DNA of 28,214 nt from the NCBI GenBank assembly GCA_023427845.1, contig JAEYZX010000178.1:1-28214 (forward strand). Direction: 5' to 3'. This stretch comes from Bacteroidota bacterium (GTDB lineage: Bacteria > Bacteroidota > Bacteroidia > Flavobacteriales > Flavobacteriaceae). The notes below the pieces were generated by a model. That model was not told the DNA's origin and searched no databases. It saw only the letters and a list, made by a program, of their open reading frames with translations. Below are positions 15,989 through 22,808 of this stretch, in pieces. Every line of letters starts with the position of its first letter. Position 1 is the stretch's first letter. Made by a program: the position numbers and the translations under genes.

Positions 15989-16291
15989 TTAAATCTTTAT
16001 ACCCGGCGGAAGTAATTCCCGATAAACCGGATTCCGCCTGAAAAACGCCGCGATTTTCGGAAGGATGGGTACAACCTTCAGCTTGCGCTCGACTGCAATG
16101 GCCATGATGTTTTTGAGGAATTCGTCGATCAAGGTGTCATCATCAAAATTATCCGGTTTGTTAATCTTGGTCAGAAAGATTTTCTTTTCCTGGAATGAAT
16201 ATTCCACCGCAATTATTTTTCCGTCGACAATGGTCTCAAACTGACGGGAAAACGTATTGTCTTTAATCTCCATAGGGGTTGGCGTTTCCAT
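15989..16291 (-). CDS. Small GNAT-type N-acetyltransferase (YjdJ-like)
   Basis: A 100-residue protein of the short GNAT-like group: beta strands with IVDGKIIAVEYSFQEKKIFLTKI, then DDDTLIDEFLKNIMAIAVERKLKVVPILPKIAAFFRRNP, where the VVPILP segment and the following helix correspond to the acetyl-CoA site. These small proteins are predicted acetyltransferases without known substrate. The ATG lies 2 nt after the stop of the pirin gene, so the two are surely co-transcribed. The gene ends 1 nt from the stop of the convergent T9SS gene. Confidence 0.85.
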   Translation of the reverse strand: METPTPMEIKDNTFSRQFETIVDGKIIAVEYSFQEKKIFLTKINKPDNFDDDTLIDEFLKNIMAIAVERKLKVVPILPKIAAFFRRNPVYRELLPPGIKI

Positions 16292-16293
16292 AG

Positions 16294-17016
16294 TTATCGG
16301 TGTGTCATTGGTACTTCGACCAAAAGTATTTTTGATTTTGTTCGTGTAGTTATTTCAATAGAGTCCACTGCTGTGATTGCCGCTGCATCGCGTTCGTTCA
16401 ATGGTTGTTTGTCAATTTCGACCGCACCTTCGATCAGGAAAAGATACAAGCCGTTTCCGTCAATATTTACATCATATTTTGCTGTAGTTCCCGCATCGAA
16501 AATCCCGAGGCTGAAAAAGGTCTGCTGATATACCCAAAGTGCATTGCCTTCATTTTTATCATGTGGCGTCACAACGGTTACAAACCGATTAAGATTTTGC
16601 TGAAGATCGAACGCTTTTTGATCGTATCGCGGCGCCACATCCTGTTTTTCGGGAAATACCCAGAGCTGGAGGGTTTTTGCAATTTCGGTACGGCTTGCAT
16701 TCATTTCGGAATGCTCGACCCCGGTCCCGGCGCTCATTACCTGGACTTCACCAAATCGGATGACACCTTCGTTGCCCATGCTGTCGCGATGCTGCAGTCC
16801 GCCTTCAAGCGGAATCGTGATGATTTCCATATTCTCATGCGGATGCGTTCCAAAACCGGCACCCGGCGCAATTGTATCGTCGTTCAGAACGCGAAGCATT
16901 CCGAACTGGATTTTTTCAGGATTGTAATAACTTCCAAACGAGAATGAAAAATTTGCCTTTAGCCAACCGAAATCGGCCTTTCCTCTTGTATTGGCGCGGA
17001 TTATCTTTGTGGTCAT
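16294..17016 (-). CDS. Pirin family protein
   Basis: A bicupin of 240 residues. The N-terminal cupin has all four metal ligands expected for pirin: H58 and H60 (GTHPHEN), H102 and E104 (GVEHSE). The C-terminal cupin is less conserved, as usual. Pirins bind iron; some have quercetinase activity and others act as redox sensors, so the role here is open. The start is taken as the ATG at 17016 because the family begins MTTKIIRANTRG; a frame extended to 17088 would add 24 residues unlike the family. The gene precedes the small GNAT gene by 2 nt and is divergent from the hydrolase gene. Confidence 0.9.
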   Translation of the reverse strand: MTTKIIRANTRGKADFGWLKANFSFSFGSYYNPEKIQFGMLRVLNDDTIAPGAGFGTHPHENMEIITIPLEGGLQHRDSMGNEGVIRFGEVQVMSAGTGVEHSEMNASRTEIAKTLQLWVFPEKQDVAPRYDQKAFDLQQNLNRFVTVVTPHDKNEGNALWVYQQTFFSLGIFDAGTTAKYDVNIDGNGLYLFLIEGAVEIDKQPLNERDAAAITAVDSIEITTRTKSKILLVEVPMTHR

Positions 17017-17128
17017 AAAATATTGATAATTTGGAACGGCAGAAAATGTTCCATTTGGTAAAAAAGGTACATTTACAAATTTCGGCATTTTATTGCTTTT
17101 TCGAGTTATTTATTAGTTAAAAACATTT

Positions 17129-17797
17129 ATGGACAAGATTCCGGTTTATTTTATGCCCGGATTGGCGGCGAGTCCGTCGATTTTTGAGCGTATCGAATTG
17201 CCTCGCGACAAATTTGAAATGATACTGCTTGAGTGGTGCCTTCCTGAAGAAAAGGAAAGTCTGGCTGCATATGCGAAACGGATGACTTCTCATATCAAGC
17301 ATGAGAATCCGGTTTTGATCGGAGTTTCTTTCGGCGGAATTCTGGTCCAGGAAATGGCAAAACACATCACGGCACGGAAAGTGATTATCATCTCGAGCGC
17401 AAAATGCAACGCCGAATTCCCGCGTCGGATGAAGATCGCAAAAGTCACACGGTTGTACCGTCTTATTCCAACAAAATGGCTGTCAAAAATTGAAAACATC
17501 GCAAAACTGTCTTTGGGAAATAAAGTAAAACAGCGGTTGCACCTGTATGAAAAGTTCCTTGCGGTGCGCGATACGAAATATCTGGATTGGGCGATCAAAA
17601 ATGTCATTATGTGGGATAGGGCAGTGGCCGATGAATCGGTGATCCATATCCATGGCGACCAGGATGCGATATTTCCGCCACAGTACATCAAACGGTTTAT
17701 AGCGGTAAAGGATGGAACGCATGTAATGATATTGAACAAGTATAAATGGCTGAACGAATATCTTCCCAAAATTATATTGGAAGGCCAACAACAATAA
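17129..17797 (+). CDS. Alpha/beta hydrolase
   Basis: A 222-residue cytoplasmic protein with the alpha/beta hydrolase fold. The nucleophile elbow is GVSFGG with Ser67; the acid is in HGDQD (Asp177 or Asp179) and the histidine is His198 in DGTHVM, so the triad is complete. The N-terminal YFMPGLAASPSIFE supplies the oxyanion region. It lacks a signal peptide and a large lid domain, which fits a small esterase or acyl hydrolase; the substrate cannot be told. It is divergent from pirin, and the lytic transglycosylase gene starts 37 nt downstream in the same direction. Confidence 0.88.
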   Translation: MDKIPVYFMPGLAASPSIFERIELPRDKFEMILLEWCLPEEKESLAAYAKRMTSHIKHENPVLIGVSFGGILVQEMAKHITARKVIIISSAKCNAEFPRRMKIAKVTRLYRLIPTKWLSKIENIAKLSLGNKVKQRLHLYEKFLAVRDTKYLDWAIKNVIMWDRAVADESVIHIHGDQDAIFPPQYIKRFIAVKDGTHVMILNKYKWLNEYLPKIILEGQQQ

Positions 17798-17834
17798 TGA
17801 ATTTTGTAAGTTTACAGATATAAAGCAATTGATT

Positions 17835-18728
17835 ATGAAAAGGATTAAAAGTACATTGATGATGGTATTGGTTTTTGCGGCCAGCGGATTTTTAATCCAC
17901 GGCGTTTCGACTGAAACCAAAAAGGAAATCACCAAGGAAGGGACTCCGCGTTACTTTCCGGTATCGGTAGATTTTGCAGGCGAGGTAACACCTTTGCATG
18001 TATATGATGTGAAAGAGCGTTTCGATCGTGAATTGCTTGTGAACGCCAACCTCGATGCTTCGACATTGTTGATTATAAAACGTGCTAACCGTGCATTTCC
18101 CATAATTGAACCGATACTTGCCAAATATGGCGTTCCGGATGATTTCAAATATCTGGCAGTCATTGAAAGCGGACTCGTAAATGCAGTTTCTCCTGCAGGC
18201 GCACGGGGCGTTTGGCAGTTTATGCCGGCAACCGCCAAAGAATTTAATCTGGAAGTCAGTGAAACTGTCGATGAGCGGTATCATCTGGAGAAGTCGACCG
18301 AGGCAGCATGTAAGTACTTGCTTCAATCGAAAAATAAATTCGGAAGCTGGACATTGGCCGCGGCGGCATATAATGGCGGAAATACAGGCGTTGGTCGGCA
18401 AATCGAATTCCAGCAAGTCGATAATTATTACGATCTGCTGCTGACCGATGAAACGGCACGCTACGTTTTCAGGATTTTGGCATTAAAGGAAATCATGAAA
18501 AACCCGTCCTTATACGGATTTACATTTACACCCGAAGAACTGTATCAAAACCTTCCGGTTAAAAAAGTAGAAGTAAACACCTCGATTTCCGATTTGGCAG
18601 TTTTTGCTAAAGAACAAGGGATAAACTATAAAATACTGAAAAACCACAACCCGTGGCTCCGCGACAGGAAATTGACAAACACATCAGGAAAGACCTACGA
18701 GATTGAAGTTCCGTTGCAAGGATACTAA
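17835..18728 (+). CDS. Lytic transglycosylase, MltD-like (SLT domain)
   Basis: A 297-residue exported protein with an N-terminal hydrophobic signal (residues 7-22). The SLT domain spans about 95-240: catalytic Glu111 in VIESGLVNAVSPAGARGVWQFMP, then AAAYNGG and ARYVFRILALKEI. It cleaves the MurNAc-GlcNAc bond of peptidoglycan and forms 1,6-anhydro ends. After the catalytic domain there is one degenerate LysM-like region (about 250-295, VKKVEVNTSISDLAVFAKEQGINYKIL), where MltD of Proteobacteria has LysM repeats. The ATG at 17835 is preferred to the TTG at 17829, which adds two residues before the lysine-rich signal. Its stop codon overlaps the start of an octamer repeat array. Confidence 0.92.
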   Translation: MKRIKSTLMMVLVFAASGFLIHGVSTETKKEITKEGTPRYFPVSVDFAGEVTPLHVYDVKERFDRELLVNANLDASTLLIIKRANRAFPIIEPILAKYGVPDDFKYLAVIESGLVNAVSPAGARGVWQFMPATAKEFNLEVSETVDERYHLEKSTEAACKYLLQSKNKFGSWTLAAAAYNGGNTGVGRQIEFQQVDNYYDLLLTDETARYVFRILALKEIMKNPSLYGFTFTPEELYQNLPVKKVEVNTSISDLAVFAKEQGINYKILKNHNPWLRDRKLTNTSGKTYEIEVPLQGY

Positions 18729-18844
18729 TGTAATAATGGACTAATGTAACAATTTAGAAATGGAGCAGCTGCGGCTTCAAATTAAAACGTATTCTTATTT
18801 AGATGAAATACCAATTGCTACATTTCCAAATTGCTACATTTTCT
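18727..18844. repeat. Octamer-phased inverted repeat between convergent genes
   Basis: The left arm has 8-mers AATGTAAT, AATGGACT, AATGTAAC, AATTTAGA and AATGGAGC (18727-18766). The right arm has AATTGCTA, CATTTCCA, AATTGCTA and CATTTTCT (18813-18844). Positions 18743-18762 and 18821-18840 are complementary over 20 nt with two A-C mismatches that become U-G pairs in minus-strand RNA. The two arms overlap the stop codons of both flanking genes. It is the same family as 14568-14655. Confidence 0.75.
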
Positions 18845-19349
18845 TCATCTGATCTTTCATCATCGTAATCTGCTCTTTCAGCATTCCCTGTTTATCGAGT
18901 TTCTTTGCTTCATTGAGCAATGTGGTGGCTTCAAGCTTGCGACGGCGGCTCATCGCAACCCCGGCCAGGTTAAGTTTCGCGACTGCCAAGTCCATGTCCA
19001 TCGACAACCCGAGCTGGATCGCTTTTTTGAAATATTTCTCGGCCTGGATCAAATTGGTTTGCGACGACATGATTCCGAGTAGGTAATTGTAATAACCCTG
19101 TTGCTTGCGTACGAGCGCTGTCTCCGGATTTTTGATTTTGTCAAGCCACTTCTGCGCACCCGCAAAATCTTGTTTGCGAAGTTTCAGAAACGCCAGCAAT
19201 ATGAATTCATTTTTGAAATAAAGAAAGATTGGGATTATCGAAAGCAAAATCAGGAAAACCCCATTGCCGATATAATCTTCGGTAATTTGCCAAATGCCAG
19301 CAATAACAAGTAATCCGGCGATAAAAAGTTTGATATTTCTGTGAAACAT
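18834..19349 (-). CDS. TPR-like membrane protein (DUF2892-like N-terminus)
   Basis: A 171-residue protein. Two membrane segments at about residues 7-23 and 30-47 resemble the DUF2892 pattern (HRNIKLFIAGLLVIAG). The cytoplasmic or periplasmic rest consists of helix pairs with a tetratricopeptide look (ALVRKQQGYYNYLLGIM, AEKYFKKAIQLGLSMDMDLAVAKLNLAGVAMSR) and a basic C-terminus. No function is known to me. The start is taken as the ATG at 19349: a TAnnTTTG box lies just upstream at 19370-19377, downstream of the alternative ATG at 19406, which would add residues unlike the family. The stop codon lies within the octamer repeat. Confidence 0.78.
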   Translation of the reverse strand: MFHRNIKLFIAGLLVIAGIWQITEDYIGNGVFLILLSIIPIFLYFKNEFILLAFLKLRKQDFAGAQKWLDKIKNPETALVRKQQGYYNYLLGIMSSQTNLIQAEKYFKKAIQLGLSMDMDLAVAKLNLAGVAMSRRRKLEATTLLNEAKKLDKQGMLKEQITMMKDQMKKM

Positions 19350-19369
19350 GTCATGTGTTTTAGGAACCG

Positions 19370-19377
19370 CAAAGATA
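19370..19377 (-). promoter_or_regulatory. -7 box of the TPR-like gene; decides its start codon
   Basis: The minus strand reads TATCTTTG, an exact TAnnTTTG match. Transcription would begin near 19363, so the ATG at 19349 is the first usable start and the longer frame to 19406 is excluded. The nearest TTTG upstream is 26 nt away, a little far for -33. Confidence 0.55.
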
Positions 19378-19411
19378 GCAAAAGGAATTAAAAATATTTT
19401 TGGCAAACACC

Positions 19412-19441
19412 TTGCGAGAAAAAAAAGACTTTGTATATTTG
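19412..19441 (+). promoter_or_regulatory. Promoter of rpmH (TTG, 19-nt spacer, TATATTTG)
   Basis: TTG at 19412-19414 and TATATTTG at 19434-19441, with a 19-nt spacer, match both promoter halves. Transcription would begin near 19447, giving a leader of about 67 nt. Confidence 0.7.
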
Positions 19442-19513
19442 CACTCGGTTTTGGAACTGCCGGTTTCAGGCCTCACCAAGATATTTAAATTAAGATTTTA
19501 AAGATACAAAGTC

Positions 19514-19675
19514 ATGAGCAAAAGGACATTTCAACCATCAAAAAGAAAAAGAAGGAATAAGCACGGATTTATGGACAGAATGGCTTCTGCTAATGGAAGA
19601 AAAGTTCTAGCTCGCAGAAGGGCGAAAGGCCGTCACAAGCTAACGGTTTCTTCTGAACCTCGACACAAAAAATAA
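19514..19675 (+). CDS. rpmH: 50S ribosomal protein L34
   Basis: A 53-residue, very basic protein: MSKRTFQPSKRKRRNKHGF, then DRMASANGRKVLARRRAKGRHKL and a short C-terminal tail with SSEPRHKK. This is the complete and unmistakable L34 sequence; the RTFQPS start and the GRKVLARRRAKGR motif are conserved in all bacteria. It is too short to be picked up at a 60-codon cut-off. It is part of the large subunit, bound to 23S rRNA. In many bacteria rpmH sits by rnpA and dnaA; here it stands alone between a TPR-like gene and carB, with its own promoter and a terminator 21 nt after the stop. Confidence 0.98.
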   Translation: MSKRTFQPSKRKRRNKHGFMDRMASANGRKVLARRRAKGRHKLTVSSEPRHKK

Positions 19676-19695
19676 TGTTTTAACAAACATAAACA

Positions 19696-19727
19696 AGGCG
19701 TTACTTCTATTAGTACCGCCTTTTTTT
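19696..19727 (+). terminator. Rho-independent terminator of rpmH
   Basis: AGGCGTTAC (19696-19704) pairs with GTACCGCCT (19713-19721) with one mismatch across an 8-nt loop, followed by a run of T to 19727. Confidence 0.75.
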
Positions 19728-19748
19728 ATACCTTGTCGCGAAGGAATT

Positions 19749-19832
19749 ATAGCTGTTTCCGGCTATCCGTTTCAATCTTTTTCCGCTTGCTGACCCCGCA
19801 AAAAAAGGATTTCCACTGCTATCCGGGCTAGG
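19749..19832 (+). repeat. Interspersed element, copy 2
   Basis: The left flank AGCTGTTTCC, GCTATCCG and the 16-mer TCCGTTTCAATCTTTT and the right flank AAAAGGATTTCCACTGC and ATCCGGGCTAGG are shared in part with copies 1 and 3. GCTATCCG occurs in both flanks as a direct repeat. The centre (about 19778-19806) is weakly self-complementary and differs from the other copies. The element lies between the rpmH terminator and the carB leader. Confidence 0.75.
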
Positions 19833-19845
19833 CTTGAAAGGTAAC

Positions 19846-19929
19846 GAACAGAGCATAGACAATAGAGCAAAGACGACAGACAACCAACAACTCAATACTC
19901 AATTCTAACTACTCAATACTATCTTAATG
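19846..19929 (+). repeat. Heptamer-phased array ending at the carB start codon
   Basis: Twelve 7-mers in register. The first five share the form NNANAGA (GAACAGA, GCATAGA, CAATAGA, GCAAAGA, CGACAGA). Later ones are CTCA-type (CAACTCA, ATACTCA, CTACTCA). The 10-mer ACTCAATACT occurs twice, at 19890-19899 and 19911-19920, 21 nt apart, i.e. three heptamers. The last unit contains the carB ATG. No promoter box could be seen in or around it. Confidence 0.65.
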
Positions 19930-22779
19930 CCAAAAGACAACTCAATAAAATCGGTTTTAATAATAGGATCAGGGCCAATCGTAATCGGACAGGCATGCGA
20001 ATTCGACTATGCCGGTTCCCAGGCCGCACGCTCCATCCGCGAGGAAGGAATCGAAGTGATACTGATCAATTCAAATCCGGCCACGATCATGACCGATCCT
20101 TCAATGGCCGACCATATTTATTTAAAGCCGCTCACCACAAAATCAATAATCGAAATCCTTAAGGCACATCCGCAGATCGATGCCGTACTGTCAACAATGG
20201 GCGGGCAAACGGCACTCAACCTTTGCCTCGAAGCCGACGAAAAAGGAATATGGCAGGATTTCGGGGTCCGGCTCATCGGGGTCGATATCAATGCGATAAA
20301 CATTACCGAAGACCGCGAACAGTTCAAGCAGCTGCTTGAGAAAATTGGCGTCCCGACCGCACCGGCAAAAACAGCGACCTCATTTTTGAAAGGAAAGGAA
20401 ATCGCACAGGAATTCGGTTTCCCGCTCGTTATCCGTCCGTCTTTTACCCTTGGTGGAACCGGAGCGGCATTCGTACATAAAAAAGAAGATTTCGATGAAA
20501 AACTGACATACGGACTCGAAATGTCACCGATCCACGAAGTCCTGATCGACAAGGCGTTATTAGGCTGGAAAGAGTACGAACTCGAATTATTGCGCGATCA
20601 GAACGATAATGTCGTGATCATCTGCTCGATTGAAAACATGGACCCGATGGGAATCCATACCGGCGATTCGATAACGGTTGCACCGGCAATGACGCTATCG
20701 GATGCGACATTTCAGAAAATGCGTGACATGGCGATTCTTATGATGCGTTCAATCGGGAATTTCGCAGGCGGCTGCAACGTACAGTTTGCGGTTTCACCCG
20801 ACGAAAAAGAAGACATCGTCGCAATTGAAATCAATCCGCGTGTTTCAAGGTCATCGGCACTCGCATCAAAAGCCACCGGTTATCCGATCGCAAAAGTCGC
20901 TTCAAAACTCGCTCTCGGTTATAACCTTGACGAGCTTCCAAACCAGATCACCAAAACGACATCGGCACTTTTTGAACCGACACTCGATTACGTTATCGTA
21001 AAGATTCCGCGATGGAACTTCGACAAATTTGAGGGCGCCGACCGTACACTCGGACTCCAGATGAAATCGGTTGGCGAAGTGATGGGAATCGGACGTTCGT
21101 TTCAGGAAGCACTGCACAAAGCAACGCAATCGCTCGAGATCAAACGCAACGGACTTGGTGCCGACGGGAAAGGCTACAAAAACTACGAGCAAATTATCGA
21201 TAAACTCACCAATGCGAGTTGGGACCGCGTATTTGTAATCTACGACGCGATCGCAATGGGAATTCCGTTGAGCCGCATCCACGAAATCACAAAAATCGAC
21301 ATGTGGTTCCTAAAACAATACGAGGAACTTTACGCGCTCGAGAAGGAAATATCAAATTATACAGTAGATACGCTTCCAAGGGAACTGCTGCTCGAAGCCA
21401 AACAAAAAGGTTTCGCCGACCGGCAGATCGCGCACATGATGAATTGCCTCGAAAGCCAGATTTACAAACTCCGCGAGGAACAAAACATCAAACGCGTCTA
21501 CAAATTAGTGGATACATGTGCAGCCGAGTTCACTGCCAAGACTCCGTATTATTATTCGACTTTCGAAGCCGAGATCACACTTGCAAACGGCCAGACGTAT
21601 GTGCACAATGAAAGCATCGTGACCGATAGGAAAAAGGTTGTGGTATTGGGTTCAGGTCCGAACAGGATCGGTCAGGGGATCGAGTTTGACTATTCATGCG
21701 TGCATGGCGTATTGGCTGCGGCCGAATGTGGTTACGAAACCATCATGATAAATTGTAATCCCGAAACAGTGTCAACCGATTTCGATACCGCCGACAAACT
21801 GTATTTTGAACCGGTTTTCTGGGAACATATTTACGACATCATCCGGCATGAGAAACCAGAAGGCGTCATCGTTCAGCTTGGCGGGCAAACGGCACTGAAA
21901 CTTGCCGAGAAACTCGATCGCTATGGCATTAAAATTCTCGGAACCTCGTTCGACGCACTCGATTTGGCCGAAGACCGCGGACGCTTTTCGGAACTGCTGT
22001 CGGAACTGCACATCCCTTTTCCAAAATTCGGGATTGCCGAAACAGCCGATGAAGCAGCTGCACTTGCCGATGTACTCGATTTCCCGTTGCTCGTCCGCCC
22101 TTCTTATGTGTTAGGCGGTCAGGGAATGAAAATTGTCATCAACAAACAGGAACTTGAAGAGCATGTAATCGATTTGCTTAAGAATATTCCGGGCAACAAA
22201 TTATTGCTCGATCATTATCTGGATGGCGCAATCGAGGCCGAAGCCGACGCTATCTGCGATGGTGAAAATGTCTATATCATCGGAATCATGGAACATATCG
22301 AACCGTGCGGCATCCATTCGGGCGATTCAAATGCTACGCTTCCGCCGTTCAATTTGGGTGAATTCGTACTGCAGCAGATTAAAGATCACACGCATAAAAT
22401 TGCGTTGGCGCTGCAGACTGTCGGTTTGATCAATATCCAGTTTGCGATAAAAGACGATACCGTTTACATCATCGAAGCCAATCCGCGTGCGTCGCGTACA
22501 GTGCCGTTCATCGCAAAAGCGTATGGCGAACCGTATGTGAATTATGCGACAAAAATCATGCTTGGCCACAACAAGGTAACCGATTTTACGTTCAACCCGC
22601 AGCTCAAAGGTTTTGCAATCAAACAGCCGGTATTCTCATTCAGTAAATTCCCTAATGTGAACAAGGCGCTCGGGCCGGAAATGAAATCGACAGGGGAAAG
22701 CATTTTATTTATCGATGATTTGAAAGACGATCAATTTTACGAATTGTATTCAAGGCGGAAAATGTACCTCAGTAAATAA
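19927..22779 (+). CDS. carB: Carbamoyl-phosphate synthase large subunit (short form)
   Basis: With the CarA glutaminase this enzyme makes carbamoyl phosphate from bicarbonate, ammonia and 2 ATP, for pyrimidine and arginine synthesis. The 950-residue protein has the two homologous ATP-grasp halves: the first from VLIIGSGPIVIGQACEFDYAG (about 10-30), with GGTGAAFV and INPRVSRSSALASKATGYP; the second from VVVLGSGPNRIGQGIEFDYS (about 570-590), with GGQGMKIV and NPRASRTVPF. The protein ends shortly after GPEMKSTGES with a 24-residue tail. E. coli CarB continues for about 140 residues as an allosteric (MGS-like) domain that binds UMP, IMP and ornithine; this domain is absent. carA is not in the window. 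The ATG is preceded by a heptamer array and followed by a terminator shared with the convergent TerC-family gene. Confidence 0.97.
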   Translation: MPKDNSIKSVLIIGSGPIVIGQACEFDYAGSQAARSIREEGIEVILINSNPATIMTDPSMADHIYLKPLTTKSIIEILKAHPQIDAVLSTMGGQTALNLCLEADEKGIWQDFGVRLIGVDINAINITEDREQFKQLLEKIGVPTAPAKTATSFLKGKEIAQEFGFPLVIRPSFTLGGTGAAFVHKKEDFDEKLTYGLEMSPIHEVLIDKALLGWKEYELELLRDQNDNVVIICSIENMDPMGIHTGDSITVAPAMTLSDATFQKMRDMAILMMRSIGNFAGGCNVQFAVSPDEKEDIVAIEINPRVSRSSALASKATGYPIAKVASKLALGYNLDELPNQITKTTSALFEPTLDYVIVKIPRWNFDKFEGADRTLGLQMKSVGEVMGIGRSFQEALHKATQSLEIKRNGLGADGKGYKNYEQIIDKLTNASWDRVFVIYDAIAMGIPLSRIHEITKIDMWFLKQYEELYALEKEISNYTVDTLPRELLLEAKQKGFADRQIAHMMNCLESQIYKLREEQNIKRVYKLVDTCAAEFTAKTPYYYSTFEAEITLANGQTYVHNESIVTDRKKVVVLGSGPNRIGQGIEFDYSCVHGVLAAAECGYETIMINCNPETVSTDFDTADKLYFEPVFWEHIYDIIRHEKPEGVIVQLGGQTALKLAEKLDRYGIKILGTSFDALDLAEDRGRFSELLSELHIPFPKFGIAETADEAAALADVLDFPLLVRPSYVLGGQGMKIVINKQELEEHVIDLLKNIPGNKLLLDHYLDGAIEAEADAICDGENVYIIGIMEHIEPCGIHSGDSNATLPPFNLGEFVLQQIKDHTHKIALALQTVGLINIQFAIKDDTVYIIEANPRASRTVPFIAKAYGEPYVNYATKIMLGHNKVTDFTFNPQLKGFAIKQPVFSFSKFPNVNKALGPEMKSTGESILFIDDLKDDQFYELYSRRKMYLSK

Positions 22780-22808
22780 AAAAAAGCTCCTTAATTGGAG
22801 CTTTTTTT
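22779..22808. terminator. Bidirectional terminator shared by carB and the TerC-family gene
   Basis: A perfect 12-bp stem (22779-22790 and 22797-22808) of a poly-A run plus GCTCC, with a TTAATT loop and GGAGC plus a T-run on the other side. It serves the convergent genes on both strands. The last five codons of the TerC-family gene and its stop codon lie inside the hairpin. Confidence 0.88.

Noticed and set aside
17017..17088. Longer pirin start at 17088
   Set aside because: The extra 24 residues do not resemble the family, whose proteins begin MTTKIIRANTRG-like at the ATG at 17016.
19710..19895. 61-codon minus-strand ORF between rpmH and carB
   Set aside because: It crosses the rpmH terminator, element copy 2 and the heptamer array; its residues reflect the repeats.
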